A DNA stretch of 64,000 nucleotides from Chryseobacterium panacisoli (GCF_008274625.1 NZ_VTRU01000001.1:1178001-1242000), one strand, 5' to 3'. Numbered from the stretch's first letter, positions 26,886 to 36,384 are shown. The notes: generated by a model from the letters alone, not told the origin. Translations and numbers: made by a program.

Positions 26886-27401
26886 TTATTTCCAGTAATT
26901 CCAGACTGACCCGTCAAAAATTGCCAGCGTTTTGCTGGTTGTATCATAACAAATCATACCCGGATAGGGATTTTTTACGTTAAGATGTGGTACTGCTATT
27001 TTTGGAAGAATCATTGCTTTATCCTGAGATTCAAGAACCAATACTCCATCAGCAGTGGTTACCGCCTCTCCCATTATAACCCCTTTACCTGATTCTGCAA
27101 AATTATTGACCATAACCGCGCTTGAATTACCGGCATCTGATAAAGATTTCCATGTATCGTTTTCGTAGACTTTTACTTTGTTATCTGTGATATCAAAGAT
27201 AAATGTTCCATTCACCAAAGTTCCGTTTGGAAGCCCGGATGTTGAAGGAAGAATTAAACCTTTTGTATTTCCGGGAACATTATCAAAGTCCAATATGGTA
27301 CTGCTTCCATCCACTGTCTGTTTTCCAATAGCTATCTGCGCAAAAAATGAATTAGAAACGATCAGGGCAGCGGCTATACTTATATTTCTTATATTTTTCA
27401 T
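26886..27401 (-). CDS. Secreted protein of unknown function
   Basis: A 171-aa exported protein with a signal peptide (MKNIRNISIAAALIVSNSFF, then AQ). The mature part shows repeated surface-protein phrases: KGLILPSTSGLPNGTLVNG, KVYENDTWKSLSD and PGMICYDTTSKTLAIFDGS, the last pattern (YDTTTKxLxxFDGSxW) being common in Bacteroidota surface proteins. An upstream ATG at 27425 would overlap the previous stop by 8 bases and is also possible. It is the second gene of a two-gene operon with a related larger protein. No enzyme motif is seen. Confidence 0.65.
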   Translation of the reverse strand: MKNIRNISIAAALIVSNSFFAQIAIGKQTVDGSSTILDFDNVPGNTKGLILPSTSGLPNGTLVNGTFIFDITDNKVKVYENDTWKSLSDAGNSSAVMVNNFAESGKGVIMGEAVTTADGVLVLESQDKAMILPKIAVPHLNVKNPYPGMICYDTTSKTLAIFDGSVWNYWK

Positions 27402-27417
27402 ATTCTTATTGTTTAGA

Positions 27418-28476
27418 TTAATCATTACAGCTTCTTTGTACACATTTCCATTCAGAACCATTATAAAGCTTTACACATCTGTCCTGGATATCATATAAAA
27501 GCATTCCCTCTTTCGGATCTGCAATAGCATCATCAGGTTGCGGTGTCTGGCTTACATGCTGAACTCTTGTTATGACAAAACCTTTATTTTTTGATTCCAT
27601 TGCTAAAAATCCATTAGGTATGTTTTCAGGCCACGAATTGTTTTTCTGCTGTACTGTAATTCCAAATTTCGTAAACCCATCCGGTGTTCCTGAAATTGCT
27701 GGTTTCGTACAGAACCCATCCAGGTCATCGATGATAACCGGAGCATTACCACAACTTGTTTTATCTTCGGATAGTCCTTCAGGCCAAAGACCCGGGCACA
27801 TCGCTTTTGTTGCATTTGGACCGCAGAAGCTTGAATTCCCCATCCCTAATCCTGTGACAGATCCCATGGCAATTGTTACAATCTGACTATCATCACTAAT
27901 AATAGAAGCTCCCCCACCTCCACTTACATCTGCTTTTGCAATACAGTACGCTTTTCCGGCAGGAATCCCAATATACTCAACGGAAGGATAAGTTGTAGAC
28001 TGCTGGGTAAATGTTCCACAAATCTCTACAACACTATTGGTTCCCATTTCAATAACTGAAGTTGTACCAGGATAAAAACCTCCAAAAGTTGGATCTTCCT
28101 GAACTACCGATCCTACAAGGGATAAGAAGGATTTAGTTCCTAATTTAATTTTTGAGTTTTTCTGAGATCCGAAAGTTCCTACTTTAACGGTTCCTGTAGA
28201 CTGAACACTGGCTCCATCACCAATTTCCAGAACCCCATCCACCTGAATACTATTAGACTGCAGCTGTCCGGTTTGAATGATAAGCACCGCCCCATTCGGA
28301 ATACTGATATTTGTACTTACACTAAGGCTGCCATTAAGACAATAGGTATTTCCACTTGTCATCGCCTGCCCCGTGTAAGGAATACACTGAGCATAGGCTA
28401 CAGCGCTGAAAACAAGCGTTAATAAAAAAATAACTTTTTTATTAATTTTTAAAAAAAATAATTTATCCATGTACAT
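27418..28476 (-). CDS. Secreted protein of unknown function, Cys-rich
   Basis: A 352-aa exported protein with a signal peptide ending AYAQ. The middle is a series of beta-rich, parallel-helix-like repeats (ISIPNGAVLIIQTGQLQSNS, GVLEIGDGASVQSTG), and the end carries EGMLLYDIQDRCVKLYNGSE, the same surface phrase as its downstream neighbour. About eight Cys suggest disulfides. A second ATG lies two codons in (28470). The stop overlaps or nearly touches the next gene, so the two are co-transcribed. Likely a cell-surface or adhesin-like protein; function unknown. Confidence 0.65.
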   Translation of the reverse strand: MYMDKLFFLKINKKVIFLLTLVFSAVAYAQCIPYTGQAMTSGNTYCLNGSLSVSTNISIPNGAVLIIQTGQLQSNSIQVDGVLEIGDGASVQSTGTVKVGTFGSQKNSKIKLGTKSFLSLVGSVVQEDPTFGGFYPGTTSVIEMGTNSVVEICGTFTQQSTTYPSVEYIGIPAGKAYCIAKADVSGGGGASIISDDSQIVTIAMGSVTGLGMGNSSFCGPNATKAMCPGLWPEGLSEDKTSCGNAPVIIDDLDGFCTKPAISGTPDGFTKFGITVQQKNNSWPENIPNGFLAMESKNKGFVITRVQHVSQTPQPDDAIADPKEGMLLYDIQDRCVKLYNGSEWKCVQRSCND

Positions 28477-28875
28477 TTATAACATTTTAACAGATTATTG
28501 CTATTTAATTGGAAAATATTTAAATTTTCAACATCATCGACGGACTAACAAACAATTAACATACCAAACAGGTGTTTAATTTTTAACAATCCTAAAAGTC
28601 TCCGTAATAATCTGTATCCCATAACCAGCCAAAGGCATCTATAACGTACTATATTACAACACACAAACCCTCTTAAAAACAACCATCAAGTAAGTGATTT
28701 AAAAGTTTAAATATTCATGTTTTATATATATGCATCCATGTTCACAGTACATAACTAAAACAGGACGATTTATATCCTGATGATCTCCTCCCTGTTTTTC
28801 ACCTGAATACAACAATAGAAAATCTGAATAACAGACCTCAGCGAAAATTCACATTAAAAACCGTAAATTTGCAGC
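28477..28875. other. Divergent promoter region before mnmE
   Basis: 399 AT-rich bases between the secreted-protein operon and mnmE. A TAAATTTG match to the -7 consensus sits at 28864-28871, only 5 bases before the mnmE ATG; otherwise nothing is recognised. Confidence 0.5.
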
Positions 28876-30261
28876 ATGAATAACGATACGATATGTGCAC
28901 TGGCTACTGCCAATGGAATAGGTGCTTTAGGCATCATCCGGGTTTCAGGAAATGAAGCTTTATCTGTAGTTCAGAAAAGTTTTCCGGCAAAAAACCTGGA
29001 AAAACAGAAATCCCATACCATTCATTACGGTTATTTTATGGATGAGGAGGAAGCAATTGATGAAGTAATGCTTTCCATCTTTCTGGCACCAAAAAGTTTC
29101 ACCACTGAAAACTCTGTGGAGATTGCTTTTCACGGCTCCCCGCATATCGGAAAACGTATTCTTGAAACGCTGATCAAAAACGGAGCGAGAATGGCAAAGG
29201 CGGGTGAATTTACCCTTCGTGCCTTTATCAACGGGAGAATCGATCTTTCCCAGGCAGAAGCGATTGCTGATGTGATTGCCTCTGATAATGAAGCTTCGAG
29301 AAAGGTAGCCATCAATCAACTGAAGGGAGGCATTACCAATGAAATCTCTCTGTTAAGAACAGATCTTCTGAATTTCGTTTCCCTGATTGAGCTGGAGCTT
29401 GATTTTGCTGAAGAAGATGTAGAATTTGCAGACCGAACCGCTCTGAACGGATTATTGGATAAAATTGAATTAAAATTAAATTCTCTTATTGAAAGTTTCC
29501 AATACGGAAATGCCATCAAGAACGGAACAGCTGTTGCCATCATCGGAAAACCTAATGCCGGCAAGTCTACACTGCTGAACTCTCTTTTGAAGGAAGAGAG
29601 AGCGATTGTAAGTAATATTGCCGGAACCACCAGAGATACTATTGAGGAAATCCTACATATTAAAGGCCACGCCTTCCGACTGATTGATACGGCAGGACTC
29701 CGCGAAACGGTAGATGAAATTGAAGCTATTGGGGTAAAAAAAGCAAAGGAAAAGGTAGAAAACGCCAATATCCTTGTTTATCTGGCCGATGCCGCCACTG
29801 AAGATTTTTCAGAGGATATCGAAATGATTCAATCTCTGTTGAGAGAAGACCTGAAACTGATCATCTGTGCAACAAAAATTGATGAAGTGACTCCTACCAA
29901 ATACGAAACAGTAGAAAATATCTTTAGAAATGCCATTTCTCACGAATTTGATTTTATAAAAATCTCAGCAGTTGAAAATCAAAATATCCAGGATCTAAAA
30001 AATGAACTTTCCTCTTATGTTGAGCATTTAAAATCCGAAGAAAATAATGTTGTTATTACCAACCAACGTCATTTTGAAGCCCTTAGAAAATCTCTGGATG
30101 CCGTCTATAAGGTAAAAGAAGCTATTTCTTTCCAGATTTCTACAGAATTATTGGCTTATGAACTCAGAAATGCATTGGAACATCTGGGCGAAATTTCCGG
30201 AGAGGTTACAAATGATGAGGTCCTGGGGAATATTTTTTCTAAGTTTTGTATCGGGAAATAA
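28876..30261 (+). CDS. mnmE: tRNA uridine-5-carboxymethylaminomethyl GTPase
   Basis: A 461-aa cytoplasmic GTPase that, with MnmG, modifies U34 of tRNAs reading split codon boxes. The N-terminal tetrahydrofolate-binding domain begins TICALATANGIGALGIIRVS; the G domain has G1 GKPNAGKST (from residue 224), the TTRDT switch, DTAGLR, and CATKID in place of N-K-x-D; the C-terminal FCIGK with its catalytic Cys is intact. Its last five codons and stop coincide with a 19-bp sequence repeated at 47095-47113, showing that a genomic island has used this gene end as its integration site while keeping the protein complete. Confidence 0.96.
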   Translation: MNNDTICALATANGIGALGIIRVSGNEALSVVQKSFPAKNLEKQKSHTIHYGYFMDEEEAIDEVMLSIFLAPKSFTTENSVEIAFHGSPHIGKRILETLIKNGARMAKAGEFTLRAFINGRIDLSQAEAIADVIASDNEASRKVAINQLKGGITNEISLLRTDLLNFVSLIELELDFAEEDVEFADRTALNGLLDKIELKLNSLIESFQYGNAIKNGTAVAIIGKPNAGKSTLLNSLLKEERAIVSNIAGTTRDTIEEILHIKGHAFRLIDTAGLRETVDEIEAIGVKKAKEKVENANILVYLADAATEDFSEDIEMIQSLLREDLKLIICATKIDEVTPTKYETVENIFRNAISHEFDFIKISAVENQNIQDLKNELSSYVEHLKSEENNVVITNQRHFEALRKSLDAVYKVKEAISFQISTELLAYELRNALEHLGEISGEVTNDEVLGNIFSKFCIGK

Positions 30262-30262
30262 C
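30244..30262 (+). other. attL: island attachment site in mnmE
   Basis: TTTTGTATCGGGAAATAAC encodes the last residues FCIGK and the stop of mnmE. It is identical to 47095-47113. The following 30 bases also resemble those after attR (both contain AATCAACAA), so the true crossover site may be longer with some drift. Confidence 0.85.
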
Positions 30263-30842
30263 CCAACTAAAACACTGAAAATCAACAACTTACACTAAAA
30301 GAATAAAATCTAGAAAATATCCGATAAAGCGCTATTTTACAGCGCTTTACGTATTTTAAATAAAGAAATTAACGTTATAAATTACTTGAATTTGTCCCCA
30401 GTTTTGTCCCTCAATTCCAAAGTAAAAACTTCAAGATTTAATAGGTTAATTCACTTCACTTAACAGATACTATCACACTATAAATAAACCAATTGCAATT
30501 TATTTAAAGGTAATTCTTTAGGACTTTTATCAACTTTTTTAAATACCTCATTAAAAGCATATCATTAGTTTAAATTTTGGCTATCTAGCTATTCTTTATT
30601 TTGAACAATTTATTACGCTCATCTAAAGGTTAATTCACTGCACTTAACCCGTCTAATTAATATACAAACTGATTAACAATGATTTAAAAGCAAATCTTTA
30701 AGATTCCTTCAATCATTTTTTTAATAAATTGAGAGACTTTGGACAAATTATTGCATTTATATACAGTAAGTTACTTAAATATATTGATCGTTAAAAAATT
30801 GGCTATATCTTCAATAAGCTAAAACTAATTAAAATTAAGACA
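30263..30842. other. Noncoding left end of island with two related direct repeats
   Basis: A 580-base AT-rich region without genes. A 21-bp sequence beginning GGTTAATTCACT and ending CACTTAAC occurs at 30444-30464 and, with one mismatch, at 30628-30648; weaker similarity continues for about 80 bases after each. A reversed partial match, GGTGAATTAAAC, is at 47059-47070 near the other end. Repeats like these next to an attachment site are good candidates for recombinase arm-type or excisionase sites. Confidence 0.6.
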
Positions 30843-31397
30843 ATGAGTACCAATATCCATATATTAAAAACATGCGAATATTGCGGATTAGAATTTGAAG
30901 CTAAAACTACTGTAACAAAATTTTGCTGCCAAAGGTGTAGAACAAAAATGTATAAGAAACATAATAAGAATTTATTTCCAACAAAAGAAAATAAAACATT
31001 ATGTTATTATACACCAACCTATTCTCCTTTTGAACACCTTACAATAAAAGAAGCTTCCAATCTTATAGGCTGTGCTCCTGGTACGATCTATGACATGATA
31101 AAAAAAGGAAGACTAGCTTACATTAATTTCAGTCAAAGGAAAACTAGAGTTTTTAGAGAAGAAATTGAACAGATATTATATAGAAGCAAAACAGGACTAC
31201 AACCTTTTATATTTAGAGATGAAAATACAAAGGTAAAAAACTGTTGGACAATCAATGAGATTATTAATCTGTATAAGATCTCTGCCAGTGCTCTGTATAA
31301 TAAGTTGAAAGCATATAATATAATTAAAATAAGGAAGGGAAAATCTGTATATGTATCTAAAGAAATAATACGAAGGTTATTTAAACCGGTTATCTAA
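30843..31397 (+). CDS. Zinc-ribbon/HTH protein of island recombination module, copy 1
   Basis: A 184-aa protein with an N-terminal four-Cys zinc-ribbon-like segment (CEYCGLEFEAKTTVTKFCCQ, then RC) and an excisionase-type helix-turn-helix (LTIKEASNLIGCAPGTIYDM, followed by KKGRLAYINFS). A third part (CWTINEIINLYKISASALYN) looks like a second HTH. It resembles the 126-aa protein at 31929 but is longer. Such proteins commonly precede tyrosine recombinases in Bacteroidota islands and may act as excisionase or regulator. It precedes a truncated recombinase gene. Confidence 0.8.
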   Translation: MSTNIHILKTCEYCGLEFEAKTTVTKFCCQRCRTKMYKKHNKNLFPTKENKTLCYYTPTYSPFEHLTIKEASNLIGCAPGTIYDMIKKGRLAYINFSQRKTRVFREEIEQILYRSKTGLQPFIFRDENTKVKNCWTINEIINLYKISASALYNKLKAYNIIKIRKGKSVYVSKEIIRRLFKPVI

Positions 31398-31527
31398 AAT
31401 AATAATTAAAATAGTTGATTTCATTTATTAAAAGGTCAACAAAAGACAAATTAGGCCTTTCAAAGACATAATTTACAACTAGAGAGAGTTCATAATATTT
31501 TTGAAGACAATATTAAAATATAACATT

Positions 31528-31809
31528 ATGACTCTTATTAAATTACGTAAAAAGCCAGCTGCTAAAAATACTGTTAGACTTTATTTAGATGCTTATCCCC
31601 CTATCTATGATCCAATAACTGGAAAATCACAGCGGAAGTTTTATTTAAAACTTTTTTTGTATCGCGTGCCTCAATCACAAGTTGAAAAAAAACATAATGA
31701 CCAAACATTGTTCCTAGCAGAGAATTTAAGAGTAAAAATGATGCTTGAAGTATATAATAACAGAATTAGTAAAAAGCTACGAATGAGTATATTATCAGGA
31801 AATTACTAA
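31528..31809 (+). pseudogene. Truncated tyrosine recombinase (N-terminal arm domain only)
   Basis: A 93-aa remnant starting at ATG 31528 (MTLIKLRKKPAAKNTVRLYL). It matches the start of the intact recombinase at 32384: both have the pattern T-x-x-x-L-R-x-K-P, then DAYPPIYDPITG against DIYPPIAHPITG, and VEKKHNDQT against VEKQHNIET. It stops after about 90 residues, before the core-binding and catalytic domains. A longer frame could start at a TTG at 31501. It is the relic of a second recombinase copy that followed the first HTH gene. Confidence 0.8.
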
Positions 31810-31928
31810 TCATCTGAGACTTTTCAAGCAATAAGTATCTATTATTACGAATACATACTACAAAATGTTATGGGTTAACCCCATACTCAATTATTTGGTT
31901 AACAGCTTTTCATGATAAAAAAAATGAT

Positions 31929-32309
31929 ATGAGTTCTAACATTAAAACCATAAGAATATGCCAGTACTGTGGCAAGGAATTTATCGCAAAAACAACTGTA
32001 ACGAGATACTGTAGCCATACCTGTAATAAGAAGGCATATAAAGCAGCGCTAAAAACAAAAAAGATAGAAAAAAGTAATATCAATACCCAGTTTTTTAAAG
32101 AAGCTTCTATAGATATTATAAATAGTTCTGCTTTTCTAACTGTTAAAGAATCAGCCTGCTTATTGAAATGCAGTAAGCAAATGATCTATAATCTAGTTAA
32201 TTCGGGTCGTTTAAAATCAATAAATCTATCAGTAAGAAACACCAGAATTAGTAGAATAGAAATTGACAATCTTTTTAAGATTAGTACTCTAAAAGTCAAA
32301 GAGAATTAG
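31929..32309 (+). CDS. Zinc-ribbon/HTH protein of island recombination module, copy 2
   Basis: A 126-aa paralogue of the 30843 gene: CQYCGKEFIAKTTVTRYCSH is the zinc-ribbon part, and LTVKESACLLKCSKQMIYNL with NSGRLKSINLS is the excisionase-type HTH. It lacks the third domain of copy 1. It lies 74 bases before the intact recombinase and probably acts with it in excision or control of integration. The arrangement HTH-recombinase, repeated twice, points to a tandem duplication or two successive insertions. Confidence 0.8.
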   Translation: MSSNIKTIRICQYCGKEFIAKTTVTRYCSHTCNKKAYKAALKTKKIEKSNINTQFFKEASIDIINSSAFLTVKESACLLKCSKQMIYNLVNSGRLKSINLSVRNTRISRIEIDNLFKISTLKVKEN

Positions 32310-32383
32310 CAGTCGAGTAAACTGTAATTGTAAAATATCTTTTGACTGTTTCACCCATTTGTTAATGACAAAAATAACCAGTG

Positions 32384-33490
32384 ATGACAAGGGTAACACT
32401 AAGACAAAAGCCCATAAGTAATGGACAACAATCTCATTATTTGGATATATATCCTCCCATAGCACATCCAATAACAGGAGACCTTAAGAGAAAGTATTTT
32501 CTACATTTACATACCTATTTAAATCCTAAAAATAATGTAGAAAAACAACATAATATTGAAACTATGAAATTGGTGGAATATAGAAAAGCCGAACGTTTAA
32601 TAGATATTCAAAATAGAAATTATGATTTTTTAATAAAAAAAAGGATAGCTGATTTTACAGAATTTTTTCAAGCTGAAGCAAACAAACGACCAAATTCATA
32701 CAATTGGCAAATGGCTGTAAAGTATTTTCAGAAATTTTGTGGAAAAAATTTACCTTTTAAAGAGCTAGACTGTTCAATATGTGAGCAGTTTAAAAATTTT
32801 ATGATGTCTAATCCATCAGTTGGTAGAGACGAAAGAAGAATCAGTCTTAATACTGCTTCATCTTATTTTGATAAATTTAAAAATACCATTAAGAACGCTT
32901 TTATTAATAAATATATTCTCACAGATTTCAGTACTGGAGTAAAAGGAATAAAATTAGAGGAAACTCATCGATGTTTCCTGTTCTTAAATGAGCTACAAAG
33001 TATGGCCGATGCAAAATGTGAATCACAATTAGTTAAAAAAGCCGGCTTATTTTCCGCATTAACCGGTTTTCGTTTTTCTGATATTAAAAACCTTGTATGG
33101 GGTGACATACAAGGTTCTCACGGCAATTTTTACATTTTATACAAACAAAGTAAAACTGGAAATGCAGAATACTACCCTATATCAGATAAGACATTAGAAA
33201 TATTAGGACCTCCAAAAGAGAATAATAAAAAAGTTTTCGAAGGAATTAAGTATGATGATGTCATTAAGTTTCTCAAACTATGGCTAAAGAATGCCGGCAT
33301 CAACAAATACTTTACATTTCATGGCTTTCGACATACATTTGCTACATTACAGCTTGCATCAGGCACATCCATTTATACAATTTCTAAACTTTTGGGGCAT
33401 AGAAACCTTAAGACAACTGAGATTTATACTAAAATAATAGATTCCGTAGCCAGGGAAGCGTCATTAAAAATTAAGTTAAATTTTGATTAA
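32384..33490 (+). CDS. Tyrosine recombinase (island integrase)
   Basis: A 368-aa integrase with an N-terminal arm-binding domain (about residues 1-85), a SAM-like core-binding domain (about 90-190) and a catalytic domain with Arg230 (TGFRFSDIK), the beta-hairpin Lys in YKQSKTGNAEYYPI, His313 and Arg316 (FHGFRHTFATL), His339 (LLGHRN) and the nucleophile Tyr348 (TTEIYTKI). All catalytic residues are present. ATG 32384 is preferred to the GTG one codon before. It is about 2.1 kb from attL and very likely inserted this island into mnmE. Confidence 0.92.
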   Translation: MTRVTLRQKPISNGQQSHYLDIYPPIAHPITGDLKRKYFLHLHTYLNPKNNVEKQHNIETMKLVEYRKAERLIDIQNRNYDFLIKKRIADFTEFFQAEANKRPNSYNWQMAVKYFQKFCGKNLPFKELDCSICEQFKNFMMSNPSVGRDERRISLNTASSYFDKFKNTIKNAFINKYILTDFSTGVKGIKLEETHRCFLFLNELQSMADAKCESQLVKKAGLFSALTGFRFSDIKNLVWGDIQGSHGNFYILYKQSKTGNAEYYPISDKTLEILGPPKENNKKVFEGIKYDDVIKFLKLWLKNAGINKYFTFHGFRHTFATLQLASGTSIYTISKLLGHRNLKTTEIYTKIIDSVAREASLKIKLNFD

Positions 33491-33655
33491 AAATCTGAAT
33501 AATTGTTCTACTGCTTATTATAGTTTGGTGTATTAAAGCATATTATATATTATTATCCATTGTTGTCCGATAAAACAATGTTAAAAGATATTGATGAAAC
33601 TCTAAATTGGGATGCTGTAGTAGTGCTGGTTTGGAAAAATTATCAGAAAAAAAGA
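33491..33655. other. Short noncoding gap between integrase and IS256 element
   Basis: 165 AT-rich bases; nothing recognised. Confidence 0.4.
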
Positions 33656-35002
33656 GACTGTAACGTGAACTGTGTCAGAGGAATAATTCAATAAGATTAC
33701 TTATATTCAATTATTCAAACGACACGGTCATGAAAGAAAAAGACCCATTCGACTTTGAACGCTTCAAGGCAGAAGCCATGCAAGGTCTTTACGAAGGTAA
33801 AAGTTTGTCTCCCAACGATGGCGTTCTAGCGCCGTTAATGAAGCATCTATTGGAATCAATGATGGATGGTGAACTGGAGAACCATCTCAACGAAGAAAAA
33901 GCTTCGGGCAATAGCAACCGTCGAAATGGTAAGACCAAAAAGACAGTCCGAGGTCTCAATACCGGAACTTTTGAGCTGGAGACAGGCCGGGACAGATCCG
34001 GAACGTTCGAGCCTAAAGTAGTACCTAAGAGACAATTAATCATCACTGAACAGCTTGAGGGACACGTGTTGAGCATGTATGCCAAAGGAATGAGCACACG
34101 GGCAATAAGCGAGTTTATACGCGAAATGTATGCAATGGAGATCTCTGCCACAGAAATATCGCGTATTACCGAAAGTGTGCTTCCAGCGGTAAATGAGTGG
34201 CGTACCAGGCATCTTGAAGCTGTTTATCCCTTTGTATTCCTGGATTGCATGCATTATAAAGTCCGACAGAATGGAACTGTTGAGTCAAGGGCCATTTATA
34301 ACATCCTGGGTATTGGAATGGATGGTAAAAAAGACCTAATAGGACTTTATAGCTCAGAAAACGAAGGCGCAAAGTTCTGGTTGTCGGTTCTTACAGACCT
34401 GAAGCAGCGCGGTGTCGAGGATATCCTGATAGCCTGTATCGATGGGCTTAAGGGTTTCCTGAAGCTATAGAGGCTATTTTTCCAAAAACTAAAGTTCAGT
34501 TATGCATTGTTCATCAGATCAGATCGAGTATGCGCTATGTTACAGAAAAGGATAAAAAAGCAGTTATGGACGACCTAAAGCCGGTTTACAAAGCTGTCAA
34601 TGAAGAAATGGGATATGAAAATTTACTGGCCTTTGAAGAGAAGTGGGGAAAGAAATATCCAATAGCGGCCAAATCATGGCTGGACAACTGGATCAATCTC
34701 TCTACTTTTTTCGAGTACGATGAACAAGTGCGTAAAACCATTTATACGACTAATCCAATTGAAGGAATGCACCGTCAGATCCGTAAAATCACGAAGTCCA
34801 AAGGTGCATTTAGTTCTGAGCAAGCTCTTATGAAACTGATGTTCCTGATAATAAAGGATATTTCTAAAAAATGGACGATGCCGGTGCACAACTGGGGCTT
34901 GACCATATCTCAACTTTACATTAAATTTGGGGATAGGCTCAAACTTGATAGAGGCTTTTAGATTTAGGTTAATTATCCAATGACACAGTTTGAGTTACAC
35001 TC
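33656..35002 (+). mobile_element. IS256-family insertion sequence (defective)
   Basis: About 1.35 kb with imperfect inverted ends. The left end reads GACTGTAAC...AACTGTGTCA (33656 onward) and the reverse complement of the right end (to 35002) GAGTGTAAC...AACTGTGTCA. Length and transposase fit IS256. The bases next to the two ends do not form an obvious 8-9 bp target duplication, and the transposase is frameshifted, so the copy is decayed. Confidence 0.8.
33730..34961 (+). pseudogene. IS256-family transposase, frameshifted
   Basis: The Mutator/IS256 transposase is split near 34450. The first part (33730-34470, 246 aa) holds the N-terminal region with NSNRRNGKTKKTVRG and the catalytic Asp in FVFLDCMHYK and Asp in IACIDGLKGF. 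After the sequence AAGGGTTTCCTGAAG the correct reading continues in the frame giving FPEAIEAIF, and the final part (to 34961) has the catalytic Glu in TNPIEGMHRQIRK. One lost G in the run of G would explain the break. Programmed frameshifting is not usual in this family, so it is called inactive. Confidence 0.85.
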
Positions 35003-35215
35003 CCAAATATATTTTTTTTAGGCTTTTACTACTATTTTAATCTGTTTAGAACGTTAATTCCTAATGCAAATACTAAAAGACTTACTATCCGATAGGTTAT
35101 TTTCTGCCATTGTGTTGCGGCAAACACCTTCTCAGTAATTAGTTCTTCCATACTGTAAATATTTGCCTCCTTCAAACGTCTGATATAAACTACAAGCCAA
35201 ATAGTTTGAATAAAA
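35003..35215. other. Noncoding gap between IS256 element and GNAT gene
   Basis: 213 AT-rich bases. On the minus strand a short open stretch carries residues such as EELITEKVFAATQW, but no start or family was recognised. Confidence 0.3.
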
Positions 35216-35707
35216 TTACCTTAGTTCATATTCAATTTCGTCGTCATCCGTCTCTTTCACTTTCACAAAATTAAGCCGTTCGAGAAGTTTAATCGCAGGG
35301 GCATTTTGTTGGCTTGTTGCGGCCCAGATTCGCTCTAATTTCATTTGATTTAGTCCAAAATCAATGGCCAGTAACATTCCCTCTCTCATATATCCCTGTC
35401 CATAATATTTTGATAATAAAACACAGCCTAATTCGCCTTCCCCTTTATCTAACCCACGGTAATAGCCACAAGTTCCAACAATTTTATGGGTTGCATTATC
35501 TACAATTCCCCAATGAATAGAATTTCCATCCCTATAATCCTGATTGATTTTTGCCTGAATTTCAGCTGCCTGCTGAATGGTTTTCGCCTGAATAGCATCA
35601 TAAAATGAAATCTCGACAAGATCATCCAGATCCGTATCCAGAATTTGTCTTAATGATACTCTGCTGCCTTTTACATTTGGAAAATTGCCGTATTGAAATA
35701 GGTTCAT
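35216..35707 (-). CDS. GNAT N-acetyltransferase (RimJ/RimL type)
   Basis: A 163-aa acetyltransferase. The opening VKGSRVSLRQILDTDLDDLV and the acetyl-CoA loop LSKYYGQGYMREGMLLAIDF, followed by LERIWAATSQQNAPAIKLLE, are typical of Acetyltransf_3 proteins that modify N-terminal Ala/Ser of ribosomal proteins or small amines and antibiotics. The actual substrate cannot be told. It is the first minus-strand cargo gene after the IS element, separated from the CinA-like gene by 182 bases. Confidence 0.88.
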   Translation of the reverse strand: MNLFQYGNFPNVKGSRVSLRQILDTDLDDLVEISFYDAIQAKTIQQAAEIQAKINQDYRDGNSIHWGIVDNATHKIVGTCGYYRGLDKGEGELGCVLLSKYYGQGYMREGMLLAIDFGLNQMKLERIWAATSQQNAPAIKLLERLNFVKVKETDDDEIEYELR

Positions 35708-35889
35708 GGTGTGATAAGTTATAGTTTTCTGAAAATAAGCTTTATCATAATATAATCTTTTCAGTCAACTATATCTGATCTCTGATTTGATAAAGTTAAT
35801 GATATAATTAGATATACCTGCTAAATTGTAAGAGCAATTTTGTTGAGGGATCTGAAAGATATTTTGCAGGGTATGAATAGTGGCATATC

Positions 35890-36384
35890 TTAAATCAATA
35901 TCTGATTAAGTGCACTTTTATAACATCCTAAAATAAATTCCGTATAATATAACTGTGCATCTAATGCCTGAGCCTTATCATGAAGTTCTATGCGTTTGGA
36001 AAGCACAATCTCCCCCTTGTAACTGAATGAGCAGAATGAATACACTTTAAATCCTGAATTTCTTACAGATGACGCATACCCAGTAGAAGCAATTCCCCAA
36101 TCTGTTCCAAATGACTCGGCGACCTTTATAGCCATTATATTTGCCATTTTTTGGGTCTCAAAGCCATTTCCTTCCACTTCAATCCTATTGATATTTAAAA
36201 AGTCAATTTTTTCAGGTACTGTAAAAGTCGTTATCCCTCCTTTGTAAAATAGTTTTGCATTAGGCATCTGGGAAAAAGCCAGCTGTATTAATCCCGAGGT
36301 TACACTTTCTGCTATGGAAACCGTTTCATTCATTGTAATGAGTGAAGTACTGATATAATCAATTAAACTTTGCTGAAATTTCAT
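35890..36384 (-). CDS. CinA C-terminal domain protein
   Basis: A 164-aa stand-alone CinA-C domain (PF02464-like). The motif SIAESVTSGLIQLAFSQ corresponds to the family SIAES-C/x-T-G-G, here with Ser replacing the first Gly, followed by FYKGGITTF, and DWGIASTGYA near the third motif. CinA-C proteins deamidate nicotinamide mononucleotide (PncC) in some bacteria; altered motif residues make activity here uncertain. Stand-alone CinA-C proteins occur in several Bacteroidota stress-related clusters. On the minus strand with the small gene at 36441, 56 bases away. Confidence 0.8.
   Translation of the reverse strand: MKFQQSLIDYISTSLITMNETVSIAESVTSGLIQLAFSQMPNAKLFYKGGITTFTVPEKIDFLNINRIEVEGNGFETQKMANIMAIKVAESFGTDWGIASTGYASSVRNSGFKVYSFCSFSYKGEIVLSKRIELHDKAQALDAQLYYTEFILGCYKSALNQILI

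Noticed and set aside
34440..34475. Programmed frameshift in the IS256 transposase
   Set aside because: No proper slippery heptamer is present at AAGGGTTTCC, and a one-base loss in the G run explains the break more simply.
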